In this document: positions 54,264 through 63,188 of the stretch, piece after piece
How the letters are laid out: each line of letters begins with the position of its first letter
How positions within the stretch are numbered: the stretch's first letter is position 1
Source: Rhizobium sp. N324
GTDB taxonomy: Bacteria > Pseudomonadota > Alphaproteobacteria > Rhizobiales > Rhizobiaceae
Length of the DNA: 64,000 nucleotides
Direction: 5' to 3'
Assembly: GCF_001664485.1 (NCBI RefSeq)
Contig: NZ_CP013634.1
Location: 248,001-312,000, forward strand
Translations under genes and position numbers: made by a program
Notes under the pieces: model-generated
Database searches by the model: none
What the model saw: only the letters and a program-made list of their open reading frames with translations
Told to the model about the DNA's origin: nothing

Positions 54264-55496
54264 TCAGAATTGTCCCTTGGGCGGAAGGCCGAGCAGCTGC
54301 TGGCCGACCATGGTGCCGACGGCATCCCAGTTCATGGAAATGTGGCGCCCGACGGCATTTGCGTCGCGCCAGGCGCGCTGAACCGGGTTGGACATCTGCA
54401 GGCCGAGGCCGCCTGTCGATGCATTGAGTGCCTCCACGGCCCGAAGCGCCAGGCTGACCGCAAAGGATTGGCTGCGGCGGGCGAGAATCCGATCTTCCTC
54501 GGTGATCTCGGCGGCGCCATCCTCGCGGGCCTGGGCCAATTGCTGCGCCCGGGCAATATCGCGCAGTAGGATTTCGCGGGCGGCATCGACGGATGCGGAG
54601 GCTTCCGCCACGCGAAGCTGGATCGTCGGAAACTCCGCGATCTTGTTGTTGCCACCGGCAACCGCACCCCGTGTCACGCGGGTCCCGATGTGGCCGATAT
54701 AGCTGTCGAGTGCGCCCTTCGCCGCACCGACGGCGGCGCTGCCGAGGCAGAAGGGAATGCCCATGAGGAGCGGAATGTTGAAAAGGCCGATGCCCTTGTA
54801 GCCACGCCCGCCCGGCGTTCTGCCGGAGGTCGCATCCGCAAAGCTCAGCATGCGGTATTCCGGAACGAAGACCTCTTCGAGGATCAGGCTCTTCGAGCCG
54901 GTGCCGGCGAGGCCGACGACATCCCAGGTCTCGGCAATGGTATAATCGCCGGCGGGAACCAGAAGAAACGCCGGCACCGGACGCTCGCCCTCGCCTTTCG
55001 GCGGAATGATCGCCGCACAGAGCGCCCATCCTGCATTTTCGCATCCGCTGGCAAAGGCCCAGTCGCCGGATAGCCGAAAACCACCCTCGACGCGTTCAGC
55101 CATGCGGACCGGCGCATAGGAACCGCAGAGCAGCGCATCCGGATTGCCGCCCCACACGTCCTGCTGAACCCGCTCGTCGAACATGGCGAGCAGCCATTGA
55201 TGCGCGGAAAGCAGGCCGGCCACCCAGCCGGTGGAGGCACAGGCCGACGACAGTTCGATATTGGCATCGACAAGCTCGGCAAACGATCCTTCGGCGCCGC
55301 CGAAACGGGCAGGCTTGACGATATCGAAATAGCCGGCCGAGCGCAGCAGATCGATATTGCGGGCCGGCACGCGGCCGGATTTTTCCGTATCGCGCGCACC
55401 GGCACGGATTTCGTCCAGTACCGGGACGATGCGATCGGCAAGACATGCGGTCTCGACCCGCGCCGAGGCGGGAAACAGGGCGGCTGTATTGTTCAT
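54264..55496 (-). CDS. graA: Resorcinol hydroxylase, oxygenase component GraA
   Basis: 410 residues with the acyl-CoA-dehydrogenase fold used by group D flavin monooxygenases. It hydroxylates resorcinol to hydroxyquinol using reduced flavin supplied by GraD. Visible: an N-terminal helical domain (ARNIDLLRSAGYFDIVKPARFGG), a middle beta domain (FRLSGDWAFASGCENAGWAL, TWDVVGLAGTGSKSLILEEVFVPEY) and a C-terminal helical bundle (ALRAVEALNASTGGLGLQMSNPVQRAWRD). The graD stop is 10 bases upstream. Confidence 0.92.
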   Translation of the reverse strand: MNNTAALFPASARVETACLADRIVPVLDEIRAGARDTEKSGRVPARNIDLLRSAGYFDIVKPARFGGAEGSFAELVDANIELSSACASTGWVAGLLSAHQWLLAMFDERVQQDVWGGNPDALLCGSYAPVRMAERVEGGFRLSGDWAFASGCENAGWALCAAIIPPKGEGERPVPAFLLVPAGDYTIAETWDVVGLAGTGSKSLILEEVFVPEYRMLSFADATSGRTPGGRGYKGIGLFNIPLLMGIPFCLGSAAVGAAKGALDSYIGHIGTRVTRGAVAGGNNKIAEFPTIQLRVAEASASVDAAREILLRDIARAQQLAQAREDGAAEITEEDRILARRSQSFAVSLALRAVEALNASTGGLGLQMSNPVQRAWRDANAVGRHISMNWDAVGTMVGQQLLGLPPKGQF

Positions 55497-55506
55497 GGAA
55501 CGACCT

Positions 55507-56046
55507 TCAGTTCTGGGATGCAGGAAGCGCGTGCTGTGGCGCGCAATATTTCGAGTTCTCGTACATCAGCGCGACGGTGTCTTGGGAAAGACGAGTATCC
55601 ACCACCTGCCCGATGAAGATCGTGTGCGTTCCATAAGGAACGACGCCCATGCGGCGGCAGACGACTGAGGCATGGGCGGTGCCCAACACCATCATGCCGC
55701 GCTCATGGCGGACCCAATCGGCAGCGTCGAACCGGCGCTCGGGCGCAATCTTGCCGCTGAAACCTTCCGACACGGCGGCCTGCCTGTCGGTCAGAATGCT
55801 GACCGCGAATTCCGGCACTTCAAGTAGCATGTCATGCAGGTAGGTGCGATTGTTCAGGCAGATGAGAAGAGAGGGAGGATCCATCGAAAGCGATGTGACG
55901 GCCGTTGCCGTCATTCCATGATCCGCACCGTTGCGGCAGGCGGAAATGACTGTCACTGTCGCAGGGAAACGGCGCATGGTCGATCGAAACGCATCGCTGA
56001 TCGGTGCGGGGGGCGGCGCTATGCCGAGGGCAGCAGTGGCAGACAT
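55507..56046 (-). CDS. graD: Resorcinol hydroxylase, flavin reductase component GraD
   Basis: 179 residues of the HpaC/DIM6-NTAB flavin reductase family. Supplies reduced flavin to GraA from NAD(P)H. Motifs: FRSTMRRFPATVTVISACRN, GMTATAVTSLSMDPPSLLICLN and YGTHTIFIGQVVDTRL. The ATG at 56046 follows GGAGGAAATC; a longer open frame begins at 56076. It is the first gene of graDAFCBE, and the palindromic site lies 35 bases upstream. Confidence 0.92.
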   Translation of the reverse strand: MSATAALGIAPPPAPISDAFRSTMRRFPATVTVISACRNGADHGMTATAVTSLSMDPPSLLICLNNRTYLHDMLLEVPEFAVSILTDRQAAVSEGFSGKIAPERRFDAADWVRHERGMMVLGTAHASVVCRRMGVVPYGTHTIFIGQVVDTRLSQDTVALMYENSKYCAPQHALPASQN

Positions 56047-56080
56047 GATTTCCTCCCGTGTCTCCTCGGGCTTCAAATTA

Positions 56081-56092
56081 TTGCATATGCAA
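56081..56092. promoter_or_regulatory. Probable GraR operator upstream of graD
   Basis: Perfect 12-base palindrome TTGCATATGCAA, 35 bases before the graD ATG, in an AT-rich stretch. A second half-site (AATGCAAAT) follows on the graR side. The same TTGCA-N2-TGCAA pattern occurs before graK (56706-56717). MarR proteins typically bind short palindromes of this sort, so GraR is the expected ligand; that is inference. Confidence 0.65.
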
Positions 56093-56247
56093 CTATTGTC
56101 AATGCAAATTTATAACTCGGACGGGAAAATGTCTGGTCTGCCCTGCCGTTCTCGGCGGCTGAAAGCCTATCATGTTGTCATCCCGGCAATTTAGGTGCAT
56201 GTCGGAGGAAGCCTTCAGCAAGCCGAATCCCGCCAGCAGACAGAGAC

Positions 56248-56700
56248 ATGTACAAACTTACCGATTCCGTTCCTTATCTTCTCAACCGCGCCGGCGTGCG
56301 GATAGCCGAGGTGTTCTCGCAGAGAATTGCCGAAGACAATCTCAGCGTGGCGATGTACCGGGTTCTGGCCATGCTCAAGGAGCGCAGGGAGAGCACGCTT
56401 GGAGATCTCGCGGATGTCGTCTCCGTCGAGATCTCGACGCTTTCGCGCCTCGTCGGCACGTTGGCCAAGCGCAAGCTGGTGTCGAGAACACGTCCGGAAG
56501 ACAATGGCCGTATCGTCATCGTCAGGCTGACACCCCAGGGCGAGGCGCTGACCGAAAAGCTGATGCCGCTTGCCGTGGAGCTTGAACACACTGCGGTTCA
56601 GGGCATGTCGGACGAGGAGGTCGCAGCCCTGAAGAATGCGCTGCGCCGCATGCACGCCAACCTGCCGGCAATATCCCAAAAGGGAAAAGTCGCCGGCTGA
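56248..56700 (+). CDS. graR: MarR family regulator GraR
   Basis: 150 residues with the MarR winged helix: SVAMYRVLAMLKERRESTLG, LADVVSVEISTLSRLVGTLA (recognition helix) and RKLVSRTRPEDNGRIVIVRL (wing). It is transcribed divergently from graD and directly before graK, so both target promoters flank it. Gamma-resorcylate or resorcinol is the likely effector that lifts repression. Symbol from the gra cluster of Rhizobium sp. MTP-10005. Confidence 0.88.
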   Translation: MYKLTDSVPYLLNRAGVRIAEVFSQRIAEDNLSVAMYRVLAMLKERRESTLGDLADVVSVEISTLSRLVGTLAKRKLVSRTRPEDNGRIVIVRLTPQGEALTEKLMPLAVELEHTAVQGMSDEEVAALKNALRRMHANLPAISQKGKVAG

Positions 56701-56705
56701 GAAGT

Positions 56706-56717
56706 TTGCAGTTGCAA
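56706..56717. promoter_or_regulatory. Probable GraR operator upstream of graK
   Basis: TTGCAGTTGCAA: the same TTGCA and TGCAA arms with a 2-base centre as the site before graD. It begins 6 bases after the graR stop and precedes the graK start by about 165 bases. Confidence 0.6.
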
Positions 56718-56882
56718 ATATTTTATTCGCAAGTATTTAATAGCGTGTCGTCATTGTCCTGACATCGCCCGCGCGTGGGTGAGTCTGGCGCTGGGAGGAA
56801 CCACGCCGGCAATGACCGAGGAGGATTTGTACATGGATTGATCGCGGACCTGCCGTGGCAGGAGCGGACTTCCTGTACTCAG

Positions 56883-58178
56883 ATGTATGGGGAGGGAAAA
56901 TTGGCCATACAAGATCTCGCTATTTTCAAGGAACGCGTTCGCAGCCCGAATATCATCATCGCGCTTTGCGGTCTGCTGATCCTGTTCGACGGCTATGACC
57001 TGATCGTTTACGGCGCAGTCGCTCCGGCATTGCTCGCCGAAGCCAGCTGGGGCCTGACGCCCGGCATGGTCGGACGCGCTGCCGCCATCACCCTGTTCGG
57101 CATGCTGCTCGGTGCTCTCGTTGCGGGAACGCTCGCTGACAGGATCGGACGCCGCAAGGTCATCATCGGCAGTCTGCTGAGCTTCTCCATCATGATGATC
57201 GGCAGCGGGCTGGCGCCGAACTTTCCCGTTTTCGAGGGCACACGCTTTCTTGCCGGCCTGGGCCTTGGCGCTCTTTTTCCGACGGTAACCGCATTGATCA
57301 TCGAATTTTCTCCGCCGAAGCGGAAGGCGATGGCCTATTCGATTGCGCTTCTCGGTTATCTCGCCGGCGGCATCATTTCGGGCATCCTCGGAATGTTGCT
57401 GATACAGAAATACGGATGGCGTCCGCTGATGATCATCGGCGGCGCACCGATCCTGCTTCTGCCTTTCTTCGTCCGCCTCATCCCTGAATCTCCCGAATGG
57501 CTGGCAACGAAGAACCGCCAGAGCGAAGCCAACCAGATCGCAGACCAGTACGGACTGCCCAATCCTATCGCCAAGCCTGTTGTACAGGTCGGCATCCGGT
57601 CGCTGTTTTCCGAAGGTCGCCTGCTGCCGACCTTGAATGCATGGGGCATCCACTTCTGTTCGCTGCTGCTGACATTCGGTATGGTCAACTGGCTTCCGAC
57701 CATCATGAACAAGATGGGCTATGACCTCGGTTCCGCCCTCCTCTTCTCGGTAACCCTCAATCTCGGAGCCGCAGTCGGCCTGCTGATCGGCGCGAGGATT
57801 GCCGACCGCGGCAATGTCAAGATTGTCGTCGCAGGCATGTTTCTGCTCGGAGCCTGCTCGATCTGGCTGCTGACGCAAGTGGATCAGGGCCTGCAGGTCT
57901 ACGGCCTCGTCGCACTGGCGGGTACGGGAACGATCGGCACGCAAATCCTCGCCAACATTCTTGTCGGAAACCTCTATCCGGTCGAGATCCGTGGAACCGG
58001 CCTCGGCTTCTCGCTCGGCATCGGCCGTATCGGCGGCATGATAGGACCGGCCATTGGCGGTGCTGTTCTCGGTGCCGGCCTGGCGCCGCAGTGGAATTTC
58101 TACATCTTCGCAACTGTCGGAGCTGTCGGATGCGTCCTTGCGCTCATGACATTGCTCTATCGCAAAAAGGCTGACTGA
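56883..58178 (+). CDS. graK: MFS aromatic acid transporter GraK (AAHS family)
   Basis: About 431 residues, twelve helices, of the aromatic acid:H+ symporter family. The signature in helix 1, LLILFDGYDLIVYGAVAP, contains the DGxD motif of PcaK and BenK. The A-loop is LADRIGRRKVIIGSLL and the mid-protein loop RLIPESPEWLATKNR. The start may be ATG 56883 or TTG 56901, the latter right after GGGGAGGGAAAA. It presumably imports gamma-resorcylate. The symbol is from the equivalent gene in MTP-10005. Confidence 0.87.
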   Translation: MYGEGKLAIQDLAIFKERVRSPNIIIALCGLLILFDGYDLIVYGAVAPALLAEASWGLTPGMVGRAAAITLFGMLLGALVAGTLADRIGRRKVIIGSLLSFSIMMIGSGLAPNFPVFEGTRFLAGLGLGALFPTVTALIIEFSPPKRKAMAYSIALLGYLAGGIISGILGMLLIQKYGWRPLMIIGGAPILLLPFFVRLIPESPEWLATKNRQSEANQIADQYGLPNPIAKPVVQVGIRSLFSEGRLLPTLNAWGIHFCSLLLTFGMVNWLPTIMNKMGYDLGSALLFSVTLNLGAAVGLLIGARIADRGNVKIVVAGMFLLGACSIWLLTQVDQGLQVYGLVALAGTGTIGTQILANILVGNLYPVEIRGTGLGFSLGIGRIGGMIGPAIGGAVLGAGLAPQWNFYIFATVGAVGCVLALMTLLYRKKAD

Positions 58179-58186
58179 TGGCCGGA

Positions 58187-58218
58187 TTGCCGGCAGGCCT
58201 GACAGAGCCTGCCGGCAA
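58187..58218 (+). terminator. Strong hairpin after graK
   Basis: TTGCCGGCAGG (58187-58197) pairs perfectly with CCTGCCGGCAA (58208-58218) around a 10-base loop, 8 bases after the graK stop. No U-run follows, so it may act as a processing or stabilising hairpin or a weak terminator between convergent genes. Confidence 0.55.
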
Positions 58219-58325
58219 TGCAGAATTCGCCCATCGGGGTTTGAAAGCAGAATATTTTTGACGGTGCCGACGGCAGTCTTATCTTCAATCATGGTCTCGG
58301 CGAAATTTGCAGAACCTTGGGCACG

Positions 58326-59036
58326 CTACCGGGCTTTGCGCCACGCTTCGAACCGCTCCAGTGTCTCCTTGTTCGGCGGATATACGCCCAAAGTCGATTT
58401 GCCGGACTCGATTTCCAGCTTGAGGAACTCTTCCTGCTCCTCCATCGCAACCGCTTCGTCGGCGATTTCGTTCACATATACCCGCGGAATGACGATCACG
58501 GCTTCGCTGTCGCCGAAAATAATGTCGTCCGGATAAACCGCGACGCCGCCGCAGGCGATCGGCTGGTTCATATCCGACGCGTGGTGCGCGACCAAATTGG
58601 CAGGGGCCGCCGGCCCCATGCAATAGGTGGGAAGCCGCAGATGGACAATGTCGGCCGTGTCACGGACGCCCCCGTCCAGCACAAGGCCGGCGCAGCCGCG
58701 GTAGACCAACCGACGGGCGAGCATCGCGCCGATGCCCGCAATCTCAGCCACAGAACGGCAATCGAATACGAGAACATGGCCTTCCGGAATCGTATCGATT
58801 GCCTTGCGCTGCTGGTTCGACGGATCGGAACTGTAAGTCGATCCGTCGATGTCTTCCCGTGCGGGGATGTAGCGAACGGTAACGGCTGGGCCGATCATCG
58901 GCTTGTCGAGCCCCGCGAGCGGTCGGACGCCACGAACCGCAGTGTTCTTCAGTCCGCGCTTCAACAATAATGTGCTGAGGTTCGCCGAATTTGTGCGCAG
59001 GAGTTTAGCGTAAACTGATGGGTCCAAAGCCGTCAT
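58326..59036 (-). CDS. RraA family protein (possible HMG/CHA-type aldolase)
   Basis: 236 residues of the RraA / 4-hydroxy-4-methyl-2-oxoglutarate aldolase family. The characteristic segments are MIGPAVTVRY, GAMLARRLVYRGCAGLVLDGGVRDT (Arg and Asp for substrate and metal) and CGGVAVYPDDIIFGDSEAVIVIP. The GGVRD motif points to an aldolase or decarboxylase rather than the RNase E inhibitor. The ATG at 59036 follows GGAGGATCTC. It is downstream of the iclR-type gene on the same strand, with 60 bases between. Confidence 0.85.
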   Translation of the reverse strand: MTALDPSVYAKLLRTNSANLSTLLLKRGLKNTAVRGVRPLAGLDKPMIGPAVTVRYIPAREDIDGSTYSSDPSNQQRKAIDTIPEGHVLVFDCRSVAEIAGIGAMLARRLVYRGCAGLVLDGGVRDTADIVHLRLPTYCMGPAAPANLVAHHASDMNQPIACGGVAVYPDDIIFGDSEAVIVIPRVYVNEIADEAVAMEEQEEFLKLEIESGKSTLGVYPPNKETLERFEAWRKAR

Positions 59037-59096
59037 GAGATCCTCCATATCTGCGGAGAGATCTAACACAAGATTACATTAGTTCAATATAGAAAT

Positions 59097-59891
59097 TTAT
59101 AATTCTGATTTGGATAGTGGGTGGGCGCCGTTGATGGCCCTCGTCAGTGCCACAGCCCCCTCGACGACCTCGCGCTTGATTGAGCGAGCCCGGTCCGGTG
59201 TTGCTTCACCGATAAATGGCACGCTAATCGTCGCCACCAGGCGGCCGCCGGAATCGAAAACAGGAGCCGCGATAGCGCGCAAACCGAGATTGGATTCCTG
59301 GTTGTCCTCAGCCATGCCATTGCGGCGAATGTCGACGAGCGCCTCCTTCAGCGCCTCCGGGTCGGTGATGGTATAGGGTGTCCTGGCCTCCAGCCCGCCG
59401 GCGCAGTAGACTTCGATCTCGTTATAGTCGGAATAAGCAAGAGCAAGTTTCCCGGCGGCTCCGACGTGTTTTCGAGAGCGCCCTCCGACTTTTATGAAAA
59501 GGGCGTAGTCGCCGGGGCTGGAGGCTGCAAAAATCGTCATCATTTCATTGCCTTCAGGCGCAGCCAGCCGAAAGGATTCGTAAATCCGGTCGGCTGCAGC
59601 CGCCAGGATCGGCCTTGCGGTCTCGATCAGCGTCGCCCTGTCCGCGCCAGGCGAAATGCGCCGTGCGAGCTCCACAAATTTGGGCCCAAGTTCGTAGGAG
59701 GCCCCGCCCTTCACCCGAGCCACCAGCCCATGCGCGGTTAGCGAGTTGAGGATGCGATAAACCGTCGACCGCGGCACTCCGAGCTGATCTACCAAGGCGC
59801 CAAGGGAGATACCCGTCTTGGCATCGGCGACCGCTTCGAGCAGGTGCGCGGTCTTTTCAACAATGGGGGAGCCATGCTTCGGTTCAATCAT
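59097..59891 (-). CDS. IclR family transcriptional regulator
   Basis: 264 residues: an N-terminal winged helix (PIVEKTAHLLEAVADAKTGI, LGALVDQLGVPRSTVYRILNSL) and the IclR effector domain (AGKLALAY, ITDPEALKEALVDIRRNGMAED, NLGLRAIAAPVFDSGGRLVATISV). It is divergent from the family-5 binding-protein gene and cocodirectional with the RraA gene, so it probably governs both. The effector is unknown. Confidence 0.9.
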   Translation of the reverse strand: MIEPKHGSPIVEKTAHLLEAVADAKTGISLGALVDQLGVPRSTVYRILNSLTAHGLVARVKGGASYELGPKFVELARRISPGADRATLIETARPILAAAADRIYESFRLAAPEGNEMMTIFAASSPGDYALFIKVGGRSRKHVGAAGKLALAYSDYNEIEVYCAGGLEARTPYTITDPEALKEALVDIRRNGMAEDNQESNLGLRAIAAPVFDSGGRLVATISVPFIGEATPDRARSIKREVVEGAVALTRAINGAHPLSKSEL

Positions 59892-59960
59892 GAACTATAC
59901 AATCCATATCTGAAGTGATATCCTTGACTCTGGCGAGTGTGGCGCGCATGCTTCGCCTAA

Positions 59961-59978
59961 AGTGTCACATTTGACACT
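59961..59978. promoter_or_regulatory. Perfect inverted repeat in the IclR/ABC intergenic region
   Basis: AGTGTCA and TGACACT arms with a 4-base centre, between the divergent IclR gene (70 bases away) and the third family-5 ABC operon (about 125 bases away). A likely operator for the IclR protein; the assignment is by position. Confidence 0.5.
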
Positions 59979-60835
59979 AACCGCTTACGGGAGGAAGTAA
60001 AGCCATTTGAATGCCCGCTTGTGGCGGTGCCCGGGATGGCTTTCGAAACCTTGGCATCATGGCTGGCTAGATGCCGCTCGCTGGATAGGAGGAGGCTTTA
60101 AATGGACGTGACCATGAAGATCAATGTGGTGAGCGCGGGTATAGCGTTGTTGCTGGGTGCTGCGCTCCCAGCATATTCGGCTCCGGACAAGCTGACGGTC
60201 GTCGTGACCGACGAGCCCAAGTCGCTCGACCCATGCGATACCGATCTTTCCGGCAACTCCCGCGTGGTGCACAACAATATCACGGAGGCACTCGTCAATC
60301 TCAACCCCAAGGACGGGTCGGTGGTTGCGAGCCTCGCCACCGATTGGCGGCAAGTGGACGCACTTACTTGGGAATTCAAGCTGCGCGAAGGTGTGACGTT
60401 TCACGATGGCAAGACGTTCGATGCCGACGCGGTTGTTGCGGCTCTTAAGCGGGCGCAGGACCCGCCTCTTGCCTGCGAAGTCGGACTTGCGACGTTGAAG
60501 GGCGTCAAGTTTACCGCAGTGGCGGTGAACCCGACTACCGTCCTTATCAAAACAGACGTCGTCGAGCCGATCCTGCCGAACAAGATGTCAGCATTGGACA
60601 TCGGCTCGCCCGCGACACCAAGCGACGGCAAGACGCGTGCTCCTGCCGGTACCGGCCCCTACCAGCTGACGGCGTGGACGCCCGGACAATCGGTCACGCT
60701 TTCAGCCTACGGAGGTTATTGGGGCGAGAAGCCGCCGATCAAGCATGCGACGATCATCTGGCGCGCCGAGTCGGCCGTTCGCGCCGCAATGGTGGATACC
60801 GGTGAGGCGCAGATCGCTTATGAAATAGCGCCTCA

Positions 60836-62364
60836 GAGCTTGTGAAGCTTTTGAATCCGGCGCGTTTTTGGCCGATCTTGGCTGGCCGATGCAGTCGAGC
60901 GTCAGGCGATTGCGCGCTGCGTTCGGATGGTCGCGTGTTGGTGTCTGGGTGGTGACAGTGGCTCAGCCCTTGGCAAGCCGATGGCCTTGCAAGATATTGT
61001 TGGTGAGTGCGTAGCAGAGCACGACGGCCTGGACCTTTTCGATGCCGCGCACCGTCAATTGTCGCAGATTCCAGTTGCGCCAGCGGGCATGGACGCATTC
61101 GCAGATCGATCGGGGTTTGTACTGAGCCTTGCCCGCCTCGCTTGCCATGCGGGCCCGCCAGGCCGACACACCCGGACCGTCGCCGCGGCGCGGCAAGAAG
61201 GGATCGGTTCCGTGCTTGGACTGAGTGGGCGGACAAAAGACCTCAACCCCTTCGCCGTGCGCCCACTCGATATCTTCAGCGCTGCCAAAGCCGCCATCGG
61301 CGAGATAGCGCCGCGGCAGATGGCCGCTTAGCGCGCGCAACCGCTCCAGCATCGGCCGCATGAGGCCGCGATCGGAGCCGGCATTGGTCACCTCGAGCCC
61401 GACCACGAACTGCTCACCGGCCGTGCTCGCAACCTGCACATTATAACCCGGGCGGAAGCCGCCGTCGGCCATCTTCATCACCCGCGCCTGTGCATCCGTG
61501 CTGGAGGCGCGCGGCTCCTTCGGCTTTTTGCCATTGCCGCGCTTTTCTTCGCGCGCCTGGCGATGGCGCTCGATCTCGTCAAGAGCGACCTGGGCTGCTC
61601 TGAGCCGCTCGCCGCGCTCGCGCGCCGCCCGCTCCCTGGCCGCCTCGATGCGCCGAGTGCTGGCATCCGAACGCGCATCGACCTCGTGCTTGAGCTGATC
61701 CACAACCGCCTCGGCAATGGAAAGATGCCGATCAAGCGTCGCTTTGCGGCCGAACGAGGCCGCACCCGCGCTTGCCCGGACCCGCACGCCATCCTGCGCC
61801 AGACAATCGAGAGTGACGAGGCCGGCACCGGCAAGCGCCGCCAGATGCTCGGCAAGCAGCCGGTCGAGCAAATCGGCGCAACCAACCCGAAAATCCGACA
61901 GTGTGTGATAGTTCACCGAGACACCGCCGCACAGCCAGCGATAGACGTCGTGGCTCCCGCACTGCCGTTCCAGCGCCCGCGCGCTGCCGACGCCGTCGCT
62001 GCTGGCATAGAGCCACAGCGCCAGCAAAAGCCGTGGCGAAATCGGTGGATGGCCTGGCCGGTGCTCACGCGCCTTGATCCGATCTTCGAGCGTGCTCAGA
62101 TCCAGTCCCTCGACATAGTTCCAAATGACCCGCACCGCATGATCCTGGCCGATCAAGCTGTCGATATCGACGGCACGCAACTCGATCTGATCGCGCACCG
62201 GCTCACGCATGCGCGCCGCTCCGCGTCCCACCTGAGCACTTCGCCGCGCTCCATGCACCGGCAATCCTTCGAACAGGTCGTCGCCCACCATCATCCCCCA
62301 AGCAAATCAACGACCCAACAGAATCACAATCCAATCGCCTCCGCTACCAAACATTCACAGGCTC
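60836..62364. mobile_element. IS1182-type insertion sequence, 1529 bp
   Basis: The ends are imperfect inverted repeats: GAGCTTGTGAAGCTTTTG on the left and GAGCCTGTGAATGTTTGG read inward from the right, 14 of 18 matching. TCA is found directly outside both ends (60833-60835 and 62365-62367), an apparent 3-bp target duplication. The boundary could shift by one base because the flanking A and T also pair. One transposase gene fills the element, on the minus strand relative to the interrupted gene. Confidence 0.85.
60963..62294 (-). CDS. IS1182-family transposase
   Basis: 443 residues, apparently intact. N-terminal DUF772 region (VRVIWNYVEGLDLSTLEDRI, GHPPISPRLLLALWLYASSD, YRWLCGGVSVNYHTLSDFR), a Lys/Arg/Glu-rich insert, then the DDE catalytic part (VTLDCLAQDGVRVRASAG, GFRPGYNVQVASTAGEQFVV, RYLADGGFGSAEDIEWAHGE) and a C-terminal VRGIEKVQAVVLCYALTNNI. 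Its completeness suggests the element may still move. Confidence 0.92.
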   Translation of the reverse strand: MMVGDDLFEGLPVHGARRSAQVGRGAARMREPVRDQIELRAVDIDSLIGQDHAVRVIWNYVEGLDLSTLEDRIKAREHRPGHPPISPRLLLALWLYASSDGVGSARALERQCGSHDVYRWLCGGVSVNYHTLSDFRVGCADLLDRLLAEHLAALAGAGLVTLDCLAQDGVRVRASAGAASFGRKATLDRHLSIAEAVVDQLKHEVDARSDASTRRIEAARERAARERGERLRAAQVALDEIERHRQAREEKRGNGKKPKEPRASSTDAQARVMKMADGGFRPGYNVQVASTAGEQFVVGLEVTNAGSDRGLMRPMLERLRALSGHLPRRYLADGGFGSAEDIEWAHGEGVEVFCPPTQSKHGTDPFLPRRGDGPGVSAWRARMASEAGKAQYKPRSICECVHARWRNWNLRQLTVRGIEKVQAVVLCYALTNNILQGHRLAKG

Positions 62365-63188
62365 TCAGGATGGCGCGACGAAACAGGATCACGCCTTCCC
62401 GAATGCAGAGACCTCGCTTCTGAGGATCGATGCCCAGATCCCACCCTTCAACGACAAGCGCGTGCGCGAAGCCCTCAATCTGGCGATCGACCGGGATGGG
62501 CTTATCGGCACCATTTTTCACGAAAACGCTCAAAAAGCGATGCAGGTCGTGCCGCCGTCGGTATTCGGTTTTAACCCCGATATCCCGGTCTGGACATACG
62601 ATCCGGAAAAAGCAAAGTCCCTGCTTGCCGCAGCCAAGACGGATGGCGTGCCGGTCGACAAGGAAATCGTCATCTACGGCCGCATCGGCATCTATCCCAA
62701 CTCGTCGGAAAGCCTGGAAGCCATTCAGGCAATGCTGGCAGATGCCGGCTTCAACGCAAGACTAGAAATGCTGGAGACCAGCCCATGGCTGAAACGGCTG
62801 CTGAAGCCGTGGGACAAGGAGCGTCAGCCGTCGATCCTTCAGACGCAGATCGACAATACCGAAGGCGACGCGGTGTTCACGCTGCCGAATCGCTTCACCA
62901 GCGATGGCAACCAGTCGACCATCGCGGACGCCAAGCTCGACAAGCTGATTGCCGACGCCGCCAAGGCGACTGGAGATGAGCGCAAGAAACTTTTCCAGGA
63001 AGCGTTCAGATACATCGCCGTCGATGCGGTCAACATCGCGCCGCTCTTTCACATGGTCACGATCGCCCGCGTCGCCGAGAACGTGAACTACAGCCTCGAT
63101 GTGCAGGCCGGCAATGAAATCAAGCTGAAATCGGTCAGCTATCGCTGACCGTCGCCCTGACGGCCTGAACGTCGCCTGAGGAGAGCGG

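Larger units (their letters stand above)
60102..63148 (+). pseudogene. Family-5 ABC substrate-binding protein, disrupted by an IS element
   Basis: The N-terminal part (60102-60835) has a signal peptide (VVSAGIALLLGAALPAYSA) and SBP_bac_5 landmarks (VVVTDEPKSLDPCDTD, FKLREGVTFHDGKTFDADAV), ending at IAYEIAPQ. The C-terminal part resumes at 62368 and runs to 63148 (FNDKRVREALNLAIDRDGLI, YSLDVQAGNEIKLKSVSYR). Deleting the element and one TCA copy joins the halves in frame as APQDGATKQDHAFPNAE and gives 505 codons, so no other mutation is needed. The insertion therefore looks recent. GGAGGAGGC precedes the start. Transport by this system is presumably lost unless the element excises or another binding protein substitutes. 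Confidence 0.92.

Noticed and set aside
53236-55044. A long frame that would extend graF upstream through graA
   Set aside because: The added part is an out-of-frame reading of graA. GTG 54216 gives the known length and N-terminus of the decarboxylase.
60102-60845. A short, free-standing N-terminal binding protein
   Set aside because: It ends within the left end of the insertion element, and the matching C-terminal half resumes in frame on the other side, so it is half of a disrupted gene.
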